From Rhynchospora pubera (taxonomy: Eukaryota; Streptophyta; Magnoliopsida; Poales; Cyperaceae): a stretch of DNA of 64,000 bases. The notes under the pieces were generated by a model, which was given only the letters and a program-made list of their open reading frames with translations, had not been told where the DNA came from and ran no database searches. The translations under genes and the position numbers were made by a program. This document shows positions 47,867 through 59,109 of the stretch, one piece after another; the first letter of the stretch is position 1, and each line of letters opens with the position of its first letter. Location of the stretch: the NCBI GenBank assembly GCA_028095005.1, contig CM051462.1:86687846-86751845 (forward strand), given 5' to 3'.

Positions 47867-50169
47867 TTCTGACAAAATGGGAATAAGTTACCACTGGAAA
47901 TGGGAATGAAGGACGTTTCAGTCTCCTCTCACACTTCTTCACTGGGCTTGGGCCTAAATGGTGACTGACAAAGAAATAATATAACCTTGGGCTCCCAACA
48001 GATATTCTCCATTTAAATGCCCTTTTTTCTGTTTTACCATGGTAAGTATTTGACTATTTGGTCTCTGAAAAAAAATATTTTTGACTTTTATAATATGATC
48101 TTGTTCTTCGGATTTTATGTATAATATAGAATTCGTTCATTCCAAATTAAAACATGATCATGGTTGCCAGTTGCGACCAACCTAAAACCTTAACACAGTT
48201 ACACAGTACAGTAGGCCACACAATATTACAACATAAATATTTTTGGGACTAAAGCTATGAGGGGAAATTGAGTGCGCTTCGGTCCTCCTAGTGATCAACT
48301 GGTGTTGCTTACAGAATTTTTGCTTTCAATTTGTCCTCCCAAAATCAGTTAACTCGTTTTGTATTTTTGTAAATACTATTATTTTTAACGAAAAAAATCG
48401 GCTATAAACTCTTTATTTTTCTCTATTAGAAAATAAATCACTCTAATCTTCATATTCATAAATAAACCCTCAAATCCTGGTTTGGATTGCATGAAAAATA
48501 AACTCTTCTCATTGGTTTTGATCATATTTTAAACAAAAAAAATATATCAGATTTATTAAATATGATAAAAATACTCCTGTCCTAGCCCTACACACTTCCT
48601 TCATCTTGCCTAGCCCAAGTACTATCCGTCTTCTCCCTCTGGCAATACATAAAAGCAAGCTAAATTCCTATTTTATTCTTTTCATGCCAAAAAAAAAAAA
48701 ATCCTCTTTACGCTATATTATTTTAAACGGTGATTTTGATTTATGCCACTAATATTTGAAATTATAGATATATTGTCACTAAACGATAAATTATTTTTAG
48801 ACCACTGTAAAGTAATAATAATAATTAGTTTTATGCCCTCAAAAAATTGATAGAACATTTTGCACTTTTGAATATGCAACTGTAAAACAATAAAAATAGA
48901 TATATGCATTATGCCATCCTAAAAGAAATAAATAGTTTTATTTCATTACAAATCAATATAAATTATTAGTTTTGCGCCATTGTAAAATAAAAAAAATTTT
49001 ATGCCAATGATGCATAAAATTATCCTGCCTCATGTGCGTGTGTGGCATCCTTTTTATTTTTTTCTTGATTTCCGTATGTTTCTTTTTTATAAAAAAAATC
49101 AATCTAACAAGAGGTAGAGGCTAGTTTTGGGTATTATTAAAAATATAATAGAATTTATTTTCTATTTTGAAATAACATTTTACCCTCTTTTATATACAAT
49201 GGTCAATTGAGTAATTATTATATTTTAGTAAAAATCTTTATAAATTCAAAATTTTAATATAACCGCTGATATTATTATTCTAAATTAATTTTTTTCAACG
49301 ATTTTATTTAAAATTTCAATTTAACATGATGTTATAATAAATGAAGAAGCCCAGTCTCTCAGTACACAAAAAGGTGGAAGAAATGAAGAATCCGGAATTA
49401 GTACTTCAATTTAGTAAATTTTACAGTACGATCTGGGTCCCTCATATTTGTAGCACTAACTTGGTACAAACTTGGTACCTTTTTATTTTTGTCTTATTCC
49501 GAAAAAATGTGACCTTGTTATAATAAATAAATCCACGACAGTATTAACGAATGGACATTTAACTGAAGTGGAAGTGGCAATTTCCCTGAGACCCTCAAAA
49601 TTATGTAAAGACACGTTATCAGATGCTGTCAAGATGGATAGTTTTCAGTTGATATATTATTAAAGAATAAAGTTTTGTATATATGTCAGTTCATGTCATA
49701 AGTTTATGGTGTGATACAATGTCACAATCCCATCTTATTTTTCTGTCTTAAAATAGAAAAAATTCAAGCGTTGGATTTAAAATGTTGACTTTGTTGAATT
49801 TACGAGGAGAGATGATTTTTACAAAAATTTGCAATTTAAATTAAAGTAAATTTGATCCTAAATCCGGACCAAGAGACTAAATTAATGAACATATTAGAAA
49901 TATCTTTCATATTTAACTAGACTCATTATTTTTTGACCTCTCAATGAAATTTTTATTCTCTTGTAATACGCCTCTTGTCACAATGGACGACAAGATAAAT
50001 AGTTTAGATTAAATGTTAAATTTGATTTTTAAATATAAATTAAATGAAAAAAGGTAAGGTTGTGATATTTTATGATGCAAGAACTTGAAGCATCGAAACG
50101 CATATATAAAACAAGTATAATTGCGGTCTAATTGTCTGCCTGATGAGAGAAAAAACGTATACTACTTTT
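47867..50169. other. Upstream of COG3; AT-rich, no gene recognised
   Basis: The first ~150 bp would contain the COG3 promoter and 5' UTR. Beyond about 48000 the DNA is AT-rich with short homopolymers; frames at 49341-49663 have no domain. Confidence 0.45.
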
Positions 50170-50336
50170 GGCTCTGTTTGGATGGCTTCTTTCCGGAATA
50201 AGGAATAACCACTTTTTACTAATAAATTTATTTCTAACCATCCAAACTCTTCACAAAATTAAGTTACACACTTTCCAATAAATTTCTTCCATTTTTCCTT
50301 CTTCCTACCTTATTCTCAACACATCCAAATAGAGCC
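50170..50336. mobile_element. MITE, GGCTCYGTTTGGATG family (second copy)
   Basis: It begins GGCTCTGTTTGGATGG and ends CACATCCAAATAGAGCC. It is collinear with the copy at 5102-5291 through CTTTCCGGAATAAGGAATAA, AAATTTATTTCTAACCATCC and CTTCCTACCTTATTCTCAAC, with a ~20-bp shorter middle. Confidence 0.78.
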
Positions 50337-50353
50337 TTTAGTTTGTTATTCTT

Positions 50354-50474
50354 ATGGCATCGTTGCAAGTTGTGCTTTAGTAAAAGCTTATATACGCCTT
50401 TAGAATCATAGTTAGCTTCATAATCTCATATACGCCTTTAGCTTTTACTAAAGCACAACTTGCAACGATGCCAT
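50354..50474. repeat. Perfect hairpin, 35-bp arms, 51-bp loop
   Basis: 50354-50388 and 50440-50474 are exact reverse complements (the arm starts ATGGCATCGTTGCAAGTTG). The 3' arm with its flank is repeated in direct orientation at 50498-50580, where 50527-50561 is again an exact copy. Possible source of a foldback RNA; no transcription evidence. Confidence 0.9.
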
Positions 50475-50580
50475 TAGCCCATAACATTGCAATCATGGTT
50501 AACTTCAAAATCTCATATACGCCTTTAGCTTTTACTAAAGCACAACTTGCAACGATGCCATATATAAGCCCATAACATTG
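50411..50580. repeat. Direct duplication of the hairpin 3' arm, ~85-bp unit
   Basis: Both units share ATCTCATATACGCCTTTAGC, the 35-bp arm and AGCCCATAACATTG. The second has a 5-bp insertion after the arm. Confidence 0.88.
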
Positions 50581-51424
50581 GTTAAGAATCTCATGTGCTT
50601 GCTATTCAGGTTAGGCATCTTATTCCAAGGTTTGAGCCTGTATCAATATATATATATATGATATTGGTCCATAAATCTTTTTTACATCTTTAGACTTCCA
50701 ATTTAAAGAGGAGCAATAGAAAGCATCAGGAGCAACCAGAGATTCAACTAAACCATTTATTTGGATAGGTACGTGAGATCTTGCTCAAATTCTTGTATGG
50801 CTAATTTGAACTTAGGAACTCTGTCTCTTAATTTGTTTAATATAAACTTAATTTAACCATTTGCTTAGTTAAGGTTTTTTTGTTTTATATGTGAACTTTA
50901 GTCTTGTAACTTGCTGAATGGAATTTGAAATTGTACTTAGTTGGATTAATTGTCGTGAAGCTGAACAAAAGAAATATCATAATATAATTTTTTTTTAAGA
51001 TAAAAATATCATAATATAATATTAAAGGCAATTCAAAGTCTTATAAGAACAGGGGCAAAAAAAGGAAAAAAAAGAAAAGAAAATGAAGCACAGATATTTT
51101 CTTTGTGTGTGCAACAAACTATTCAAAATTAATATTAAATGGTATTTATATGAAGTCAATTTGCATAAACATATATGGTAAACTTATTTACTGTAAAAGA
51201 AAACTACCGGCACTGTTTCTAATTTTCTTATGTCGTTGCACAACTTTTGTATTTAGCTTTAAATTAAAGTTAAGGTTCATTATATAAGAGTGCAAAACTC
51301 ATTTCCTCTCTCTATCTGTAGACAAAAGCAAAATAAAAGACAAAAGCGAAAAATTAAAATTCCCAATTGCGTCACCAATCAAAACCCATATAACAAAAGT
51401 AGCACATTAAAAGATTTACCATAG

Positions 51425-52035
51425 GAATGCGACCGAAAAAATTAAAAGTAACGTTACTGTTAACTCTAATCTCGATAATAACTTTAAAAAATTCGAAATT
51501 TTAAAAATAATATTGTTAGATCGACATTTGAATTGCCGAAATCACAAACTGCTTGAATGCCGATGCAAGATCCAAGCGCATGCCGATCCAAGCACACCCA
51601 TTTTTACCACACCCGTCTAGACCTGTCAAACATGAAACGTTTTAACGTTTCCGTTTCTGTTCCGCCGAAACGGAACGTTAAATGAAAGCTGAAATGGGTT
51701 CCGTTTTCAGAAACGGAACGGAAACGGAATCAAAATTTGTTAACGTAAATGAAACGGAACACGGAAATGAGTTGAAATCAATAGGAAATTGAGGCGGAAC
51801 GTTAAACGGAACAGAAATTTGTTACGTTTGCCGAAACGGAACGGAAATGAAACAGCCATTTCGTTCCGTTACCGAAACGGAACGGAAACGGAAATGCCTG
51901 TTCCGTTTCCACCTCTAACGTTTGACAGGTTCTACACCCGTCAGCTAATTACTTTGCTAGAGATGGGTCCCCCAGCCTACAAAGCTGGTCCTTTGTTACA
52001 AATGGGTCCCACCAACCTGCAGATAGCTAGAATTT
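51425..52035 (+). repeat. Left arm of an inverted repeat pair (partner 53365-53640)
   Basis: CGAAAAAATTAAAAGTAAC, AATTCGAAATTTTAAAAATA, CTAATTACTTTGCTAGAGATG and CAAATGGGTCCCACCAACCT all recur inverted at 53365-53640. The arm is interrupted by the hAT MITE at 51618-51934, so the MITE inserted later. The pair may be the ends of one 2.2 kb element or two copies of a smaller one in opposite orientation. Confidence 0.8.
51618..51934. mobile_element. hAT-type MITE with GAAACGG repeats (second copy of family)
   Basis: It begins TAGACCTGTCAAACATGAAACG and ends CGTTTGACAGGTTCTA, with a perfect 8-bp duplication CACCCGTC (51610-51617 and 51935-51942). Filled with GAAACGG/CCGTTTC words. At 317 bp it equals the element at 1932-2248 in length and shares its terminal and motif design. 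Confidence 0.92.
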
Positions 52036-52459
52036 TCATGCTACATACTTATTTGATCTTTATGATTAACGTTACTTTTTTTATAAAATAAAAGAATTAT
52101 GAAACTGAAAATTATTTTCACCGTAATGAAAAATAAGATTAATAATAAAAAAAGACAAGCATGAAAATAGTTCGCTTGATAGTTAGACCGGAACAGAACA
52201 TTTTTTTACAGTATAGTACATTTATATCTAGGAGGAGGATATAAATTAAGGACCTGAATCATATGCTATAGTTTGAGATGACCATTTGCATTTTAATTAA
52301 CAGAATCATTTCATGAAATGGAACTTTGACAATTTTTATACTCAAGTGAAAAAGAAATATTTCTTAGCTACCGCAACTAACAAACACATATTTCTTGCTA
52401 GAGAAAAAAATAATAATAAATTAACTATCTATTACATATAATTTAAATAATGTTAAAAT

Positions 52460-52845
52460 CAAACGCGTTTGAAGTCAAACACAATTCTAGACTCAACTAT
52501 TGAAATTTCAAATTACTGATCTGAACTACTCAATATGATCTTCATATTAAAATATTCTTAGAGACCAAATTTTATATTTTTTCGAAATTTTTAACTATTT
52601 TTTTCAGATTTTTTAATATTGAAGGGTCCAAAATAAATTAGATTGAAGATTTTCTAAAATCCAAAATTAATAGTAAAAAAATTTGAAAAAATATAAAATT
52701 TGATCTCCAAAGATATTTCATTATGGATAACAAATTGAGCGGTTTGAATCGGCCGTGCTAATCTTGAAAATTGAGATCCGATCGTATTTGACGGACCAAG
52801 TGTCAAGCGTATTTGACTCTAGCATCACTCATAATTTATTAACCA
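52460..52845. mobile_element. Foldback MITE-like element
   Basis: The left half (AGAGACCAAATTTTATATTTTTTCG) and the right half are long imperfect inverted repeats meeting near 52650, so the whole stretch can form a hairpin. No target duplication was identified and the ends are approximate. Confidence 0.55.
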
Positions 52846-53043
52846 ATACTCAAACTAACTTTACTCGGCAACCATGTTGTATTATCCTCTAAGAATGCAT
52901 GAGGTGTGCTCTTACCGGCTTCTCTTTTGAGAAAAATTTTTGTGGGAAACACATATTAGGAAAAACAATTAAAAAAGTTCATGAAATACAACCAATAAAT
53001 TAAGATGTAATGGTCAAAGGTTTAGCTTAGGCTTTAAAATTAT

Positions 53044-53205
53044 TGGGGCCGTTTGGATCGCTTAGAAATAGGAGGAATTTACTATTCCTACACATAAAGT
53101 ATTGAAAAATATGTAATTTTGTGAAGAGTTTGAATTGTTTATAATAAATTTATGTCTAGAAATAGGAAATTCTTCCTATTCCTAAAGTATGCATCCAAAC
53201 GGCCC
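53044..53205. mobile_element. MITE, GGGCCGTTTGGAT family
   Basis: It starts GGGGCCGTTTGGATCGC and ends GCATCCAAACGGCCC. The left TAGAAATAGGAGGAATTT is mirrored by AGGAAATTCTTCCTATTCC on the right. Related by its terminal core to the elements at 5102, 50170 and 62999, but with a different interior. Confidence 0.78.
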
Positions 53206-53364
53206 TAATAATATAAGCAGATAACCATATAGCTAGAACCCGGAATAGAGTACCAAGACAACAAGATTCAATCTAATAATAAAGGAATAAAATGTTCAGC
53301 TATAACCCTGAGCTTTTTGGCAATTCCAGTTAATTACTTTCCCTGGTAAAAGACTTGGCCTAAT

Positions 53365-53640
53365 TCTAGCTCTCTAGGTTGGTGGGACCCATTTGTAGAA
53401 AAGGACCAGCTCTGTATAGGCTGGCGGGACCCATCTCTAGCAAAGTAATTAGCTGATGGGTGTGCATGATCGGCGATTATGGAACGCCGATACAAGCATT
53501 TTTTGTGATTTCCGCAATTCAAATTTCGATCCAACATTATTTTTAAAATTTCGAATTTCTTTAAGTTATTATCGAACAGTAATGTTACTTTTAATTTTTT
53601 CGGGGACTGCGAAAATAGTAGTTATGAGCAGAAACATATC
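53365..53640 (-). repeat. Right arm of the inverted repeat pair (partner 51425-52035)
   Basis: Reverse complement of the left arm without the MITE insertion, showing the uninterrupted ancestral sequence across the insertion site. Confidence 0.8.
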
Positions 53641-53648
53641 TCATAATT

Positions 53649-54082
53649 GAGGATGATTTTAGTGTACACAATTTGAATATCTTCAGAGATCTCAAAAATC
53701 ACTTTTTAGTTATTTTTTCAAAATATAAAATTTAAACTTCGAATCAATCTTAATCGTTGATCGTATTTGATAAAATGAGCGATGTATTTCCATATAAATT
53801 TTGTAAAATTTGAAATTTATTTGATACTTGATCAAGGAGTTAACATATGAACATATTAAAATTAATCTATCATATTTAACTAGATTCATTCATTATACAA
53901 TCTCTTGATCGAGTATCAAACAAACTTCAAAATTTACAAAACTTATATGGAAAATCATCGCTCATCACAAATTGAATAAGATCAACGTTTGGATTTGATA
54001 TTTAAATTTTATATTTGAAAAAAATAATAATAAAATGAGTTTGAGGTATTTAGGGCACTCAAAATGTGGACATTGGAACCTC
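53649..54082. mobile_element. MULE-type MITE with 9-bp target duplication
   Basis: The 434-bp element has GAGG...CCTC ends, extended inverted complementarity (CTTGATCAAGGAG against CTCTTGATCGAG; GATCAACG/CGTTGATC) and a perfect 9-bp duplication CTCATAATT (53640-53648 and 54083-54091), as for Mutator-like elements. No coding capacity. Confidence 0.8.
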
Positions 54083-55476
54083 CTCATAATTAATATATTG
54101 TAGGAATTCAATTTTTTTAAGAACATGATTAAACTGATAAGAAAATTAAACTATTTTTATATATGCTTTGAGTATTTTGTTGAAGGAACTAAATAACAAT
54201 TTAGACCAGAGACCTATATGTGCTAATTTCAAATAAAGAAGAACCGTTGATCCAGAGAAATAAGTATTATAGGACCCAAAAAATCGATATATTTACTAGT
54301 GATTAAAAAAGTAATCTTAATAAACACTGATTTAGAAAATTAATTAGATACTTTAGAATGTAGTCATGATCATTTTCATTATTTTAATTTTACATTGATT
54401 GACCAATGTTTGTTGCGGAATACCTAAAAAAAATTGTTATGGAAATTAAATGCCGTATTTATGCTTTGAAATATAAGGACAATAGATATTTTTAATTCAA
54501 TATTCTATCCAACTTGCATTATTATGTTTCTGTATCCACTTTTCAGGTACAATATACAGAGCAAAATATACTTTGGGGGACAAGAAATCTTGATTAGATT
54601 ATTGCATTTGACCCATTCAAAGAAAAGGTACGTACGAGTATATGCTCTACATTTTGCCATTCTGGGTATTATTACTTATTAGTCGTTACCTAGTTAAAGG
54701 AATAGGATTTATATTTTATTTGGAACGCCTAAGAAAGTTGCATAAGTTTATATCTTAGGTTAATTTTTGTTTGTGGTAAGAAGGGCACTGGCCATTCATT
54801 TTTTAGCCCGGTTTTGAATATCCTACCGGTTACCAGAGGGATCCAAACGGAGCCTTAATAATTTAAAATAATAAGCATAATTTGCATAATTTATAGAGTA
54901 CGAAATTTTTCTTAATAATATATAATTAGTTTGTAATTGTAATTGCAATCAATTGATGTTATGATTACTGGTAGGAAACGAAGAATAATAATTACTACAT
55001 TATTAGTTATTATAATAGTTTACTTAATCCTCTACTTTACCCTAACAAACACTCTTAAAATAACTTAACATAAATTATTTCTCTTTATATAACTCGTCCT
55101 AAATCCTAATATGTTACATATTTTTAACAAATCCCAATCCAAACAAGACGCAGTGGTAACCTTAACCATAGAAATTTGTGCCATATGCCAGTTTTTGAAA
55201 TTGTGTCATCATGTTTTAATTATCTTTCAAATTTTCGTCTCTCTAAAAAAAAGAAACGAAAATTAACAATCTAATGGTTTGACGTCTTCGATTGTCATTT
55301 TTTTTAATATTGGTCGGGCATAACGAATAAAAGCTCAAAGTGCATATCCCCAATCTAAAGAAATTAATACTTAATCCACGTTAGTTTGTATCCTAGTTTT
55401 CACCTTCAAAAAGATAGATTTCTTTGATAATCTCTTCCTCTTAGTAAATATGCGATGAAAGGTAAAAATTAAATTT
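54083..55476. other. 5' flank of the LRR gene, nothing else recognised
   Basis: AT-rich DNA. A MITE-like terminus (ATCCAAACGGAGCC) at about 54841-54854 lacks a clear partner. The promoter of the LRR gene should lie in its last few hundred bases; no certain TATA box was chosen. Confidence 0.45.
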
Positions 55477-58400
55477 ATGTCGGTTTTGAAGTCGAGGCAA
55501 AAATTTTCTTCACTCCTATATCCTAATCAATGCATTTTCCACAAAAAATGGCAGGTTCAAATTAATTCATCCCGTGAAATGTCTTTCGATCGAACCATAG
55601 AAATATTGGAATCCATTGAAAACCAACAAGTCGGAATTTTAATTAAAAAAATTATTTATTCTAATTCAACAACAATTTGGAATAGCGGTATCGGAGACTC
55701 GCCATTGATGTTAGGGACTCTCCAACGTTTGACGGAAAAAGCACTTAAAAAGATAACCAACTTCGACTTTATAATTCGTCTCCATTTGCCATCAATATTC
55801 CAAGGGCTCGTAAATTCGACAGAAATAAATAAAAAGATGGCACAGGCTATAGCCGATGCCCTGCATTTAATGGATGAAGCTGATTCAAAATTAAGAAAGC
55901 TAAAAACTGAGCTAGAAGTAGAAGCGTATTATACCTATTGCCCAGTTAATGAACAAAAAGAGAAAGAGTTGATTAAACAATTGAGAGAAAGAATATATGA
56001 AAAAATAAGAGGGAGGAGATATCTCCTGGTAACAGAAGGAGTAGATTTAGACATCACTGATTCTAGGATGCAATGGTTCATGGAAGGTTGGTTTCCTGGC
56101 ATTAGATTTAGATCGGATAGAGCATTTAATGATGATTGTTGGTGGCTGATTACGTGTCCTTTTGGCGTAACAGAAAAAATCACTGATGGGAATCCTGGTG
56201 GTCTTGTTTTGAAATTGAGTGATTTAATGAATCTGTATGAACAAGTATTTTCACCGGTGTTCTTAATTGAGCAAGAATTGCGCTCGGCCGCAAAATCGAT
56301 TTCTTCAAAGTGTTGCATGGAACTAAGGCGCAGTATGGATATGTTATGGAGTTGCATGCTCTATACTGTATTGGTTGGACCGAATTACTATTCTCCGGAG
56401 AGGGCGAATATTGAGACCAAAGAGTTGATTCAAATGTGGATTGCTGAGGGGCTTCTCACTCGAGATATAAAACTTAGACATGTGGAGAGTGAATTCTTAG
56501 CTGAAGAATTGAATGTACTGACTAGTTTTGATGAAGAAGCTGGCATAAAAGAAAGCGAGAAAGAAGAGGACAGCTTGATCAATGATCAATACTTTGGAAT
56601 GGCAGAGAAGATCTTACAAGGCATCAACTCTTGGTCCCCTTTTACAAATGAAACCTGGAAAAGATCAGATTTTACAAATGGAATGTGGATACTACTAAAC
56701 AAATGGAAATCTCTCTACAAGCGAAATAATGTGAATCTCAATCATTGGTCAAGTGAAAGATGGGAAAGCGCAGAGAGAGTGGAGCAAAATATCATCTTTG
56801 AAGCCAACAGATGGGTAAACAAATCATGGATAATAATTGATGTCTACAGTCATTGGGAAGATGTATATTTGATAAGTTGGATTGTACATCCAAAGTTGAA
56901 AAATACCACAGCATTTGTTTCTGGATTTCCCTGGTCATATGTTTCATGGTTAGATGGACTCCTTGGTAAGATGCCCCATCTTCGAGTTCTCAAGTTGATC
57001 CGGTGCTGGATACAATACTTACCTCATGAGTCACTCTCAGGCCTTGCTAATCTTCGACTTCTTTCTTTACTCGATTGTGACTTATTAAGAAGCCTTGGGA
57101 CAGCAAGTTCTTCTCTTTCTTCTTGCATCAGTTCATTGGAAAAATTAGAGTTCTTAGATTTGGTCAACGTTACTTCTCTAGAAGTGATCCCAGATGACTT
57201 GGGCAATAAAAAGAAACATCTTTATTTTCTTCGTATTTCAGATCATAAAATCACCTCACTACCCTTGAATCTATTTAATGACATGCCAAATCTGAGAGAG
57301 CTTGTTTTTGATAGTAACAAATCCAAATCACTTACAGGGTTATCTCCATTGGCTTCCTTAACAAACCTAGAAACCCTTTCACTATCCAATACAAAAATTG
57401 TCTCTCTCCCCCCCGACACATTTGAGAAAATGCAATGTATTCGTGTTCTAAAACTAATCGACAACCCTCTAATGGAAACACTGCCAAAATCACTTTGTGG
57501 TGCCACAATGCTTGAGAAGCTTGAGTTGAGAGACTGTGATGGGCTAAAGTCAATTGATGTACTCCCCACTAGAAATCTAAAATCGTTCATTTTAGATGGT
57601 CGTAATGATTGGATTCAATCTTTACCAGAGTCACTCTCAAGATCACACAATCTTCAAGAAGTACAAATTTCTGGTTGCAGTTCCTTAAAAGAGATAAAGA
57701 TGATTGGAAATGTAAGTGTTAGGTCATTTTCTTTGTCAAACTCATCGATTACTTCATTGTCATTGTGTGGTTGTCAAGAATTAGCGCTGATAGATTTGAA
57801 ACAGCTCAAGGAATTGGAGGATCTCAATCTTTCTGGTACATCAATCACTGAAATTCCTGATATCTCAGATTTCCCAAGGTTGAAGAAATTTGATCTACTA
57901 GCAGTGCCTCATCTAAGAAGAGCACCTTGGCATAAACTGGATCGTATTCCTGGGGAGCTTAATCTAGACCAGTGTGATTCTACGAATACTATTATCAGTG
58001 GCCTTGATGCTCATGGCAATATTAATTATGGAAAACTGTCAAAAAATTTTGTCGTAGGATTTTATATTTGTGTATGGGATTCACGTTTGTTCATGAATCT
58101 AAACCCCAAGCATTGCATCAATCTTTTGGAAAAGGGATCCCTTCAATCAGTTTACATCCTGGTTGCTTCTTGTGAGAAAAGGAAAGAAGAATTAACCACA
58201 AGCCCGAGTCAAACAATCCCCATTGAATGGAGCTGTTATAAAGATGTCAGATTGAATTTCTTAGCTTCAAAGCCTCTCCTGGTGCAACAACCGCAACAAC
58301 CACAATGTCGCCGACACATTGAGATATCTTCTACGGAGTGTTACCCTTGCGGTCTTGAAGGTATTTTGGAGATTACTGAATTATTCTCAGTGAAGAACAA

Positions 58401-59109
58401 CATACACATTTCCTCTATATCAGATTTGAACCCAAGGCTGCCGATGCTCCTAGCTCTTCAGATTGAAGAATGCCATAAAATTGAATATCTGTTCGATGCA
58501 ATGCATGGGGAAAATGTGTGCCCTCAATTGCAGGACTTCAGTGTGGCTCGTCTCCATAGTATGAGTCATTTGCTAATTGAGAAGGGGACACATTTTTTGG
58601 AACCAAGTTTTGTTTCCTTGAAGAATCTCCATTTGTCTGAATGTGAGAGATTGGAGGTCATTTTTCCAGATAATGTTGTCCTTCCAAACCTAGAGAAGCT
58701 TATTATCTCAGGTTGTCCAAGCCTACGAACAGTGTTCTACAAATCTGGTTACTATACTTTTGATACGGACATGGTAAATAAGTTCCGAGAAAATCATTTA
58801 AGGAGCCTTCACACCATGCAGCTTCATTTGCTGCCCCAATTGTTATATATCTTCGAGAAACAGAGGTTCGGTGCATTTTTAATTCAGAAGTGGAAAACAC
58901 TCTTTTTTCGGGGATGTTGGGGCCTACGCCAACTGCCACATCTGCTTGGACCACGAGATCAGAAGGTGCGTGTCGATGGAGAGACCAAGATATGCAACAC
59001 AATAAAAAAACAGATGGATACAGAGCAACTCTCATACTACGAATTCAGACCAAAGCCACTGATCTCCTCCACGAGAGATGACGTGAAGAACAACATCTTC
59101 CTTAAGTAA
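55477..59109 (+). CDS. NLR-like LRR protein with degenerate nucleotide-binding domain, 1210 aa
   Basis: One uninterrupted exon runs from ATG 55477 to TAA 59107-59109; an alternative Met at codon 35 starts the family-like part. Residues ~35-110 align in pattern with the pre-P-loop and P-loop region of plant CC-NLRs, but GxxGxGK(T/S) is absent. YLLVTEGVDLDI stands where the kinase-2 LLVLDDVW should be, and WWLITCPFGVTEKI corresponds to RNBS-B. An RNBS-D/winged-helix-like part follows (MLYTVLVGPNYYSPE, ELIQMWIAEGLL); no GLPL or MHD motif is visible. From about residue 490 there are many LRRs (LRVLKLIRCWIQYLP and similar). The C-terminus has the WGLRQLPHLLGP and SYYEFRPKP tail of CC-NLRs resembling At4g27190. 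ATP-switch function looks lost while the frame is kept, so it may act as a decoy or helper-dependent receptor, or be early in decay. A GTGAGT donor right after the stop suggests a 3' UTR intron. Confidence 0.88.
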   Translation: MSVLKSRQKFSSLLYPNQCIFHKKWQVQINSSREMSFDRTIEILESIENQQVGILIKKIIYSNSTTIWNSGIGDSPLMLGTLQRLTEKALKKITNFDFIIRLHLPSIFQGLVNSTEINKKMAQAIADALHLMDEADSKLRKLKTELEVEAYYTYCPVNEQKEKELIKQLRERIYEKIRGRRYLLVTEGVDLDITDSRMQWFMEGWFPGIRFRSDRAFNDDCWWLITCPFGVTEKITDGNPGGLVLKLSDLMNLYEQVFSPVFLIEQELRSAAKSISSKCCMELRRSMDMLWSCMLYTVLVGPNYYSPERANIETKELIQMWIAEGLLTRDIKLRHVESEFLAEELNVLTSFDEEAGIKESEKEEDSLINDQYFGMAEKILQGINSWSPFTNETWKRSDFTNGMWILLNKWKSLYKRNNVNLNHWSSERWESAERVEQNIIFEANRWVNKSWIIIDVYSHWEDVYLISWIVHPKLKNTTAFVSGFPWSYVSWLDGLLGKMPHLRVLKLIRCWIQYLPHESLSGLANLRLLSLLDCDLLRSLGTASSSLSSCISSLEKLEFLDLVNVTSLEVIPDDLGNKKKHLYFLRISDHKITSLPLNLFNDMPNLRELVFDSNKSKSLTGLSPLASLTNLETLSLSNTKIVSLPPDTFEKMQCIRVLKLIDNPLMETLPKSLCGATMLEKLELRDCDGLKSIDVLPTRNLKSFILDGRNDWIQSLPESLSRSHNLQEVQISGCSSLKEIKMIGNVSVRSFSLSNSSITSLSLCGCQELALIDLKQLKELEDLNLSGTSITEIPDISDFPRLKKFDLLAVPHLRRAPWHKLDRIPGELNLDQCDSTNTIISGLDAHGNINYGKLSKNFVVGFYICVWDSRLFMNLNPKHCINLLEKGSLQSVYILVASCEKRKEELTTSPSQTIPIEWSCYKDVRLNFLASKPLLVQQPQQPQCRRHIEISSTECYPCGLEGILEITELFSVKNNIHISSISDLNPRLPMLLALQIEECHKIEYLFDAMHGENVCPQLQDFSVARLHSMSHLLIEKGTHFLEPSFVSLKNLHLSECERLEVIFPDNVVLPNLEKLIISGCPSLRTVFYKSGYYTFDTDMVNKFRENHLRSLHTMQLHLLPQLLYIFEKQRFGAFLIQKWKTLFFRGCWGLRQLPHLLGPRDQKVRVDGETKICNTIKKQMDTEQLSYYEFRPKPLISSTRDDVKNNIFLK

